Position numbers and translations under genes: made by a program
Notes under the pieces: model-generated
The model's input: the letters and a program-made list of their open reading frames with translations, nothing else
What the model was told of the DNA's origin: nothing
The model's database searches: none
Assembly: GCF_003182255.1 (NCBI RefSeq)
Contig: NZ_QGTQ01000003.1
Location: forward strand, 465,557-529,556
Direction of reading: 5' to 3'
Origin: Paenibacillus cellulosilyticus
Lineage (GTDB): Bacteria > Bacillota > Bacilli > Paenibacillales > Paenibacillaceae
DNA: 64,000 bases
Shown here: positions 52,301 through 62,300 of the stretch, piece by piece
Position numbering within the stretch: the stretch's first letter is position 1
How the letters are laid out: each line of letters begins with the position of its first letter

Positions 52301-53316
52301 AAACGGAGCTCGTCCTTAAAGCGCTGGAGAAAACGGGGCTTGGCGCAGAAGATATTTCGTACATTGAAGCCCACGGAACCGGAACAAGGCTAGGCGACCC
52401 GATTGAAATTCACGCGCTTACTGATGCATTCAAGATACATACCAATCGAACAGGTTTCTGTGCGATTGGATCGGTGAAATCCAATATCGGGCATCTGTAC
52501 GCCAGCTCCGGATTAACGAGCATTATTAAGTGCTCCATGATGCTCAAACATAAAGCGATTCCTGCAACTATCAATATCGAGACCGTCAACAAACAAATTT
52601 CGTTCGAAGATTCTCCATACTACTTGAACCGGGAATATAAGCCATGGCTTACCGAAGCGCTGCCGCGCAGATGCGGAGTAAGCAATTTCGGCTTCTCGGG
52701 AACCAATTGCCATACGATTCTTGAGGAGTATGTAGAGGATGAGCAATCCGAGCTGCCGGGTGAATGGTTTCCTTTTGTTCTGTCCGCTTCTACGCGCTCA
52801 GGACTGTTGAACCTGGCAAATCAGTATTATCATTTTTTGCTGGCTAATGATGGGACAAGGTTGTCGGATATTTGCTTTACGGCATCGCTGGGCAGAGGGC
52901 ACGGAAAGTACCGCCTTGCCATTGCTGCTAGAGATACGCGCGAGCTTATATATAAACTCGGGAAATTTGATGGTTCCTCCTCCTTCAGCGATCAGATTTG
53001 CGTCGGTGAAGTGAGGGTGGTCGAAGACGTGCGCAATGGCGTGCAATGGGGAGAACTGACCAAAAGTGAGCTGGGTCAATTGAATGCTGCTGCCAAACAG
53101 TACATTACAATCTATTTGGAACAGGGGGAAGCTTCAAGCAGGAAGACGCTTATCGAAAGGTTATGCGGGCTTTATGTGCGCGGCTCGGAGCCTTGCTGGG
53201 AAGATCTGTTTGCTGGGGTCAATTGTAGAAGAACAAGCTTGCCTACCTTTCTATTCAACAAAACGAGATGCTGGCCGGAGTTCCAAAATATTTTAGTGAA
53301 ACAGGCGGGGTGCTGA
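49378..53316 (+). CDS. Fatty-acyl-AMP ligase / ACP / ketosynthase protein (first half of an iturin-type synthetase)
   Basis: 1312 residues starting at TTG 49378, 8 bases after GGAGGTGG; an ATG at 49363 overlaps the previous stop but lacks a ribosome site. Order: residues 1-590 an acyl-AMP ligase (FSSGSTGTPKG, YGLAEATLAVAF, TGDLGF, GRSQEMVIVNGQNYY); 605-680 an ACP with FFQYGINSLSL, carrier Ser about 634; 700-1180 a ketosynthase with VDSACSASMSALS, Cys about 866, EAHGTGTRLGDP and KSNIGHL His residues; then a 130-residue tail as docking region. It activates a fatty acid and extends it with one malonyl unit to a beta-keto acyl chain, passed to the next protein. Equivalent to the AL-ACP-KS part of ItuA/MycA, here a separate gene. 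Confidence 0.9.
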   Translation: MTEHQLGFDTLTEMFTAKDIETERGITFVSGKSEEVYCSFHEIYRKALSILGYLQSEGIRSKDKLVFQLDENYEFIHVFWACMLGGIIAVPIVSEDKNEYKRKLYNVLTLLENAYVIGHEDSLPKLREYAEQEGADFELINKRFVDVKEALRYVQEGQIYHSLPEDTAFIQFSSGSTGTPKGVVLTHSNLIFNFDAFGRGIQLTRDDTVVTWMPMTHDMGLIGFHLTMTAYDVEQCSINTQLFVVKPSLWLEKITKHKATVLGSPNFGLKYTLLALERNRNKSEYDLSAVRVIINGAEPISVKVCDEFNSKLAPYGLRESAMFPAYGLAEATLAVAFSELNEPKIIRHIIHRHSLKIGEPVLYLEDADHPAAITVVDEGYAVRHCEFRICDLNNQVLEQDCFGMIQVRGASVSGHYYSNQEATDAARTEDGWFITGDLGFMRNGRLACIGRSQEMVIVNGQNYYSNDLERIASEVDKISLNRVAICSTIDPDTQLEQILAFVVHKGNPAKFIPVIHSLREHFTKAVGIRLDHVIPVTQIPKTSSGKLMRFSLRDQFNNGDFTEVMDECNRLIAEERQFKKREQVTHPSDTDAAAMKPRAALREIELEILSICSLVAPELNIGLDDNFFQYGINSLSLSLITAHLDDKYPGRITKEDFFKYSTVHKLASYMAGIEERQSPKPNVAVAKTIPNNDNPRFAIIGMSAIVPGASNIHEFWGNLCGGIESVGSLPNSRVKDIEDYYRSMGYENAPKMKTGGYIDDIDTFDFEFFKILKKEAIAMSPTQRLFLETAYTAMEDAGYGGAALKSSRTGVYVGYISDLDGYQYQDMLKHSLDSRSGTGGLSANISGRLSYFMDFKGPSVLVDSACSASMSALSMACMGLINGDCEQAIVGGVQLKLLPIDDGYRVGIESSDGHTRPFAEEADGTGEGEGVVAILIKPYEQALADKDHMYAIIRTLSTNQDGHSVGLSAPNPQAQTELVLKALEKTGLGAEDISYIEAHGTGTRLGDPIEIHALTDAFKIHTNRTGFCAIGSVKSNIGHLYASSGLTSIIKCSMMLKHKAIPATINIETVNKQISFEDSPYYLNREYKPWLTEALPRRCGVSNFGFSGTNCHTILEEYVEDEQSELPGEWFPFVLSASTRSGLLNLANQYYHFLLANDGTRLSDICFTASLGRGHGKYRLAIAARDTRELIYKLGKFDGSSSFSDQICVGEVRVVEDVRNGVQWGELTKSELGQLNAAAKQYITIYLEQGEASSRKTLIERLCGLYVRGSEPCWEDLFAGVNCRRTSLPTFLFNKTRCWPEFQNILVKQAGC

Positions 53317-53317
53317 T

Positions 53318-56300
53318 ATGGAGAACCAATTGGAGAATGTGGTTGACCGATTAACCACAATAGTTGCAAAGATAGCCAGAATGGACCCGGATCGTATTAA
53401 CCGGTATGATAACCTGATTGAATTGGGTGCGGATTCCGTTATATTGACGGAAGTAAACAGTTATATTCGAAAGGAATTCCGAGTAGATATTCCGATTACG
53501 CAATTTTTTGAACAACTGACTACGATTGCCGATATTTCCGAGCACATTTTGCCGCAGCTTGATCCAGATTATTTTGAACCTCAAGAGCTTCCTCTGAAAT
53601 TGGAACATCCGATTTCAACAGCAGCTGATGTACCGCACAATATTCACCCCGTTGGTGTGGTTCATGCAGCAAAAGCAGAAGCTGTTCAAACCGCTGTGGA
53701 TATGAATGTTCATGTGCCTGCTCTAATGATGCAGATGCCGGATGCCACGTTGTCTAGTTTATTCGCCGGTCAGCTGGAGATTATGAACAATCAATTGAGA
53801 CTGCTGTCAGGAAATCAGGTGGCCGCTACCACTATGGCGCCTACTCCTGCTGTTCAGGCCCAATCCGTACATCATACAGCCGCACGTCACAGCACGGATC
53901 CTTCTACTCCAGAACGCAATGTAACGCCGGATAAGAAACCGGCGGAAAAGAAAGACGGATACAAGCCGTACGTCGCACATAAGTCCCTTGATCTATCCGT
54001 AAGGGCTAATAGCGAGAAGCAGCAGGAGCATATTCAGGAATTAATGAAGCGTTATACGGCGAAGACGCAGTCATCCAAACAATTTGCCGCAAAGTATAGA
54101 ATGCCGTATGCCGATTGCAGAAATATATTCGGCTTTCGGCGGGACATTAAAGAGATGGTATACCAGCTCGTGTTCAAGGACAGCCAAGGCTCCCGGATTA
54201 CAGATATTGACGGCAACAGTTACATAGATTTAACGATGGATTTTGGCGCGACGCTTTTCGGACATAATGCGGATTTCATTAAAGAAGCCATCGCCAAAGA
54301 GTTCGACAAGGGGTTCCCGCTGAGTTTAATTACAGATTTATCCGGTGAAGTTGCGGAAATGATCTGTGAGTTTACAGGAGTGGAGAGAGTATCCTTCTTT
54401 AATTCGGGCACTGAAGCTGTAATGGTGGCCATGCGTCTTGCGCGAGCGGCAACGGGAAAAAACAAGGTGGTCATGTTCGCCGGTTCTTATCACGGTACCT
54501 TTGACGGTGTACTCGGCATGCACGCAATGAACAAAGAAGGGAAAGATGTCGTTAAGCCGATTGCTGTAGGCGTTCCGCAAAGCATGGTGGATGATATTTA
54601 TATCCTCGACTATGATGATCCTGCTTCTATTACCTTTATTAAAGAACATGCGGATGAGCTTGCCGCTGTATTGGTCGAACCTGTACAAAGCAGACGTCCG
54701 GATTTACAACCACGGGCCTTTTTACATGAATTGCGGCAAGTGACGGCAGATGCCGGGATCACATTAATATTTGATGAGATGATTCTCGGATTCCGTCTAG
54801 GAGCAGGCGGGGCGCAAGAGCTCTTCGGGGTCCAGGCAGACCTGGTTACGTTCGGGAAGGTTGTTGGCGGCGGAATGCCCATCGGAATTGTTGCCGGCAA
54901 ACAGTCGGTCATGAATTGCCTTGATGGAGGCGTGTGGAATTACGGCGATGATTCTTATCCGCCTGATGAGGAGAGAAGAACATTCGCCGGCGGCACATTT
55001 TGCCATCACCCGCTTGCTATGGCTGCAGCAAAAGCTGTTTTACTTAAAATCAAACAGGAAAAGGATACCATCTATCCTGCTCTTAACGCTAGAACAAAGC
55101 ATCTGGCCGATACGTTGAATGCATTTTTCAAAGAGAATCAGGTGCCCGTCGAGATTTTATATTGCGGTTCGTTACTCCGGTTTGCGCTGAGAGGCAATAT
55201 GGAGATGTTTTATTATCATCTGCTGGATAAAGGTGTTTACATTTGGGAAGGGCGCAATTGTTTCCTATCGGCCAGCCATACGGATGAAGATATCGAACAG
55301 GTGATCAAGGTTGTCAAAGAAACTTGCCTGCAGATGAAATCGGTTTTTTTTTTAACAGACAAGACGCTTAATAGCCATGACATAAAGACGAGTAATCCGC
55401 TCGCACTCAACACGGATCAGCAAAAAATGCTGGCGGCCGAATACATAAATCAAGGAAGCAAGTTTTTCCTGCCTGTCCTCATGCAGGTTGAAGGCGAACT
55501 TGATTACGGTTTATTAAATAAAGCGCTAGCCATGATAACGGCAAGGCATGAAGCCCTTCGTTACAGGGTGAATGAACAATTGACCGAGTTTCGGATTGAA
55601 TCCGACCCTCTCCATCGGGTGAATGTAATCCGTACAACCCAAGATACCGAGGCAGATTCCATTCTTGAGTTGGTCAATCAAGCTTTTGATCTCATGCAAG
55701 GACCGTTATTTAAGATTTATATACTAGAGTCTGATCATGCAGGCAGCCGCAGCGTCAAAATGCTGATCAACGCCCATCATCTGATTGCGGACGGATGGTC
55801 GATGTCGCTGTTGATCGAGGAATTGGTTGAAGCGTATAACAGTTTGATGACAGGCGGCATGCCCAGATTCAGTGAGGTTATGAGCTTCAGAGAATATAGA
55901 GAGCTGAACGAGCAAACTTTACAGACGCTGGATAAAGAAAAAATGTCTGAATTCTGGCGTTCCTATTTGTATGGTTGCGCTCCAGCGCTTCAGCTGCCGC
56001 ACAAGAAACTGATGGGTGTTGCGGATCAGGCGATAGGAGAACGGCTGACGTACAAAGCGGACGAAACTTTTATAACGAAAGCTAGAAAGCTTGCTGCAGC
56101 AGCAAAGTGCAGCACGTTCACCGTATTGTTGTCGGCCTATCAGATCATGCTTCATTTTCTTTCCGATCAGGATGAGTTTGCGGTAGGCGTACCGGTCTCC
56201 GGTCAGCAAACGGTGTCTCCTAAAGCTCTTATAGGCAGCTGTAATACGATTATGCCTCTTGTATCGCAAATCTCTGCGGAAACAAACATGAGTCGTTTGG

Positions 56301-59300
56301 TTAAACAAAATACGAAAGCATTTAGCGAATTTGAGAAGTTTCATTACTTCAACATGGATGCGCTCGAACTTGAGGCCGCTATTCAGCAGCCGCTATTGAA
56401 TGTGATGTTTAATATGGACCGTGAGCCACAGAGCAAAGAATTTATCCATACAGCCATTGCGCTCATACCTTTAGATGTACAAGACGCCAAATATGATTTG
56501 TTCTTTAACCTCATGGAGTTTAAAGGCGAGCTCGTCTTTGATATTGATTTCAATAGCAGTCTCTTTACAAGAGAGACCGTTGCAAGGTGGCTCCAGTTAT
56601 ACCTGGATATCGTTGAACAATTAAGCAAGGATCCGAACCGCCCGCTGCATAGCCTGCATCTTTTCAGAGAGGAAGACGCCCGTGTTACTTTAAGCGCTGG
56701 GAATCATACGGACTTGGCGTCACTCGAAAAGAACTTGTCTATTCGTGCGGCAGACTTCGGTATTGTTGGGAGTGAATTCTCCTGCTCCATATGGAGCGGG
56801 GAAGGGAAGCCCGTCATCACAAGTCAATTCGGGGAATTATATTTGGGCAGAAATCAATATGAAAGCTTCAATACAGGCTGGGTTGCTAGAATAACGCTGG
56901 ATGCCAAGCTTGAGCTTGCCGGTCCGCAAGACCGTTTCTTCGTCAGGGACGGTCAACGCTGCAGTTTGTGGTTGATTGAACAAATGCTAAGGGATTGCCC
57001 GTTACTCGCAGAAGCGCAGGTAACTTATGATGACATTCACCGACGGATAGAGGCGGACGTTGCGTTCGTGCAATCCGAACCCTCGCTTAACCATCTAATG
57101 GATTGGTGTCATTCGTCTCTGCCGAAGGAAATGATTCCGGATCAATTTTATACGGCCGATAAAGATGCAGGAAGAACGTTACTGGTATATGAACGTCAGC
57201 TCATGACGGCTGTGGAAGAGACACTTTTTGAGATGGTAAGCGGATTACTGGGCTCAAGTCAGTTCAGAAAAGAGGACAATCTGTTTGTCCTAGGCATGAA
57301 TTCTCTTAAAGTACTAAATTTGGTTTCCCAAATTGAAGGACATTATGGCGGTATCCGCATCCCGCTTGCACGTCTCGTTATGTCATTGTCCGTCGAGGGA
57401 ATCGCCGGAATCGTCGGAGAAATGAATCAGAGTGAACAAGTCTCACCTTCGAGAGCCATTTCTCCAATCGCTGACCAGCCTTATTATGAAACGTCATCCG
57501 CACAAAAAAGAATGTATATTGTGCATCAGCTTCAGCCAGAAAGTATAAATTATAATCTTCCTTTTATCGTAAAAGTGACCGGATCACTCGATATCGAGAA
57601 GTTTAATCGCGCTCTGAGCCTGATCGTGTCGCGGCATGAAAATTTGCGGGCTAATTTTGACCAGATCGAAGGCGAAATCGTACAGTTCATCAAGGCTGCG
57701 GGAGCTGTCCAGCTTGAAATGCTTGGTGAACGGGAGGCTGCTAATGACGAAGCTTGGCTGTCCGGCATTCAAAAAGAATTCATAAGGCCTTTCGATCTCC
57801 AAAAGGATAGCTTGATGCGGGCAGGCGCTGCCAAGCTCGGCGATAATGAATGGATTCTGCTGTTTGACTTTCATCACATCATCTTTGATGGGGCGAGCGG
57901 TTTAGTATTTGCGCAGGAACTGATGGCTGCATATAATGGCTTGGCTTTATTGCCGCTCAAATGCCAATATAAAGATTTTGTCTACTGGCACAATGAGCTG
58001 CTGCATTCCGAGGAAATAAAAACTCAGGAAGCTTATTGGCAGAATAGGTTCAATGACGAACTGCCGGTCAGCAGTATTCCGACTGATTTCCCGCGGCCGC
58101 TGTCCAGAAGCTACGCCGGAAATATTGTGACGCACCAACTTGACGGGAACATCAAGCAGATGATTACCGAATTTTGCAAAGAGCATGCTTGTACGCCTTA
58201 TGCTTTCTTTATTTCTATCCTTAAGGTGCTAGTATCCAGGTATTCGATGCAGCCAGAAGTGATAGTAGGCACATTGGTTGAGGGCCGGAATCATACGGAT
58301 CTGCAATCACTCATCGGAATGTTTGTTAATACGCTGCCAATCCGCAGTACGGTCGAACCAGAGCGGCCATTCAGCGAGTTCGTCCGTGCGGTTCAGCATC
58401 TTGCTATGAATGCTTTTTCCAACAGCGATCTCCCGTTTGAGAGAATCAGCCAGCTTGCCGGAGTGAAAAGCGAAGGCAGCCGGAATCCGGTATTTGATAT
58501 CCTGTTCTCCTATCAGAATTTTGGTTCCATTACGATGGAAGCGGAGGATGTCAATTTCGAGTTCCAGGAGCTGCTGACGGATGATTGTAAATTCGATATC
58601 AATTTTGAAATCTTCGAACTAGAAGATGGATATTCAGTGGCGGTGGAGTATTCGACAGAGCTGTATATGCAAGACACGATTGCTTCGCTGATCCAGCACT
58701 TTGAGGTTATGCTGCATTCGGCTCTTGCAGATCCGAAATTGTCCTGCGGCGCAATCGAAATACTTACAACGGCCGAGAAAAACCGGCTCTTGTTAGATTT
58801 TAATCATACAGCGGTCGAGATACCGAAGGATAAGCTGATTATTGATTTATTTGAGGAACAAGTCGCTAAGTGTCCGGGGAAAAAGGCTGTCATCTGTGGA
58901 GATGAGATTACCACCTATATTGAGCTGGATGCAATAGCTAATAAAGCCGCCCATCAGTTACTCTGCAGAGGAATCAGTCAAGGGGATATCGTTGCCGTAT
59001 CGTTGGAGCGAAGTACGAATCTGATCGCAGCTATTCTTGGCATCCTGAAATGCGGTGCAGCTTTCCTTCCGCTTGCAGATGATTATCCGGAAGACCGCAA
59101 ACAATTCGTAGCAGCAGACAGTGAGGCTAAACTAATAATTACGGAGCGTGTTTCAGAAAGTTTTACGGTGAACGGCTGCCAACAGATTACAGTGGACGAG
59201 CTGCTGGAAGGAGAGAATACAACAAGACCGATATTGCACAAAGATTCTTTCAAGCAGTTATGCTACTGCATCTATACATCAGGTTCTACAGGCACCCCAA

Positions 59301-62300
59301 AAGGAGTGAAAATAACGAATGGCAACCTGCTGAATTACTTGGTCTATTGCCGCAAGGAATTTGTGAACGGCGATCCGGTAATGCCTTTATTCAGCAATAT
59401 TGCGTTTGATTTGACGATGACCTCGCTGTTTCTTCCTTTGTGCAGCGGTGGCCAGATCCATGTATACAGCAAGGGGATGGAGACGGATCTGCACGACATT
59501 GTCAGCAATCCTGATTTGAATGTCATTAAGTTAACTCCGTCTCATCTCAAGCTGATCACCAGTGCATTTCACGATCTTTCCGTAATGACGAATGTGCAAT
59601 CACTGATTGTGGGCGGAGAAGAGCTGGAATCCAGAACGGCTGAAGAAACGCTGCGCAAATTGGGAAGACATATTGCCATCCATAACGAATATGGACCTAC
59701 GGAGACAACCATCGGATGTTGTGATTATGTTTACCAAACCGACATGGACCAAGCACGCAGAACCGTTCTCATTGGTAAGCCGATTGATAACACACAAACC
59801 TATGTTTTACAAGGGAATCAGCTGTGCGGGGTCGGTATGATCGGCGAGCTGTGTATCGGCGGTTTAGGCGTAGGCAAGGGATACTTGAATCGGCCGGAGC
59901 TGACTCAGGCCAAATTCATCGACAGCCCGTTTAAAGAGGGGGAAGTGCTCTATCGAACAGGCGATCTGGCCAAATGGCAGCCCGATGGGAATCTGGAGTA
60001 TTTAGGAAGAATAGATGAACAGATCAAGATCCGGGGACACCGGATTGAACCAGGTGATATTGAAGAAGCGATCAGACAGCACATTGGGGTAAAGGATGCG
60101 GCAGTCATTGTCCGCGAGGATCAGACGGGTGACAAGCTTCTGTGTGCTTACGTGGTAAAAGAGGATACAGATACACAAGTGACCATCGGACAGCTTAAGC
60201 ACGACATCAGGAAGTACTTGCCGGCGTATATGGTGCCTGCTGTATTCACGTTCATTGAGCAGCTTCCTGTAACAAGCAACGGCAAGCTGGATCGACGAGC
60301 GCTGCCAGCGCCAACGCTGCTGGACAGAGACGATTGCATCCTTCCGAGAAATGAGCAGGAAGAGTGCCTGGTACACATTTTTAAAGAAGTGCTGGCCCTT
60401 GAACAAATCAGCATCGACGATAACTTTTTTGAAATGGGAGGACATTCGTTACGGGCGGTCCGATTGATCAATCTGATCGAGGAGAAAACCGGCACCCGGC
60501 TGTCACTGAAGACCATATTTGACCGGCCTACCGTTATCGGCTTAAGTGAAGTCTTGAACAACGGCGTCGAGAACAGGTATGAGAAAATTCCACAGGCGGA
60601 GAAAAAACGCTCGTACCCGATGTCATCCCAGCAGAAGCGTTTATACATCATCCAGGAATTCGACGAGACACAGACCGCTTACAATGTTCCTGGAGCGATA
60701 GAAATTAAGGGCAAATTGGAGCCTGAACGGATCAAAGCTATTTTTGAACAGCTGTCGCAAAGACATGAAAGCCTTAGAACCAGCTTCCATATGATAGCGG
60801 GGGAACTGGAGCAGCATATACATGATGCAATAGAACTCGACTTTTGTGTGACCGAAACGGATCAGTTGGAAAAGCTGGATGCCTCGGATGTGCTGAAAGA
60901 ATTTATCCGGCCATTTGATCTTGGAAAGGCGCCGCTGTTCCGTATCCAATTGCTTCAGGATGGCGCAGACCGCAGCCTCTTCTTGTTTGATATGCACCAT
61001 CTGATTTCGGACGGGATGACGATCAATATCATTATGAAGGAATTTTCCCGAATTTATAATGGGGAGCAGCTTCAACCGCTGGAGATCCAGTATAAGGATT
61101 ACAGCGAGTGGATGAGACAGAAGGATATACAAGCACAGGAAACCTATTGGCTGCAGCAATTTAGTGATCAGATTCCGGTATTGGATTTGCCTTTGGATTA
61201 TCCGCGTCCGCAGATTCAGCAGTTTAGCGGCTCGAACATCGACAGTAAGCTGGACAATGAAATCTTTGCGGGCTTGCAGAAGCTATGCAAACATACGGCT
61301 GTAACAGAATATATGGTCTTGTTATCTGCTTTCATGGTGTTATTCAGCAAATACAGCCGTCAGGAGGACATTATTATCGGCACTCCTGTCTCGGGCAGGG
61401 TCCATCAGGATACGGAACATGTTTTGGGGATGTTTGTGAATACGCTGGCAATGAGAGGCAGACCGGCAGGGGACAAAGCTTTTGTTGAATTGTTAGACGA
61501 AGTCAAAGACATGTGCATCAAGGGATTTGAGAATCAAGAGTACCCGTTCGAGAATCTTGTTGAGAAACTTGATGTAAAGCGTGATATGTCAAGGAATCCG
61601 ATTTTTGATGTGCTGTTTGTGTTCCAGAATACCGAAGAAGAACAGTTTACTGCGGAAGGGCTGGAATTCGGAGAGATTATAACGGAGTCCGGCATTGCAA
61701 AATTTGATCTTACCATCACGGTCAATACGACACCAGAAGGCTATGCGGTGAATTGGGAGTACGGCAATCATTTATTTAATGAAGCAACCATTCAGCGGAT
61801 GGCTGTACATTACGAACACATTCTCCAGGCGGTTATGCTCCAGCCTACTACGAAAATACGAGATATTGAGATGATCTCATGGCCGGAGAAACAGCAGATT
61901 CTATCGGATTTTAATAATACCTTTACACCATATGATCTGGAACGGAACGTCTTCCGATTATTTGAACAATGGGCAGAGGAGACGCCAGAGAAAACGGCTG
62001 TCAAGTATGGCGACCGGGAAGTATCGTACCGTGAATTGAATCAGAAAGCAAACCAGCTGGCTCAATATCTGCTTAGCTTAAACCTGAAGGATGAGAATAT
62101 CGCAGGTATCATGCTGGAAAGAACGCCAGAAATGATTCAGAGCATGCTGGGCATATGGAAAGCCGGCGGAGCCTATTTGCCGCTGGATGTAAGCCATCCG
62201 CTCCAAAGAAGACTCGATATTCTGAATGAAGCGAATGTCCAATATGTCGTGACACTTTCTTCCTACGCTACCCCAGAGCTGCTGCATCAATATGAGGGAA

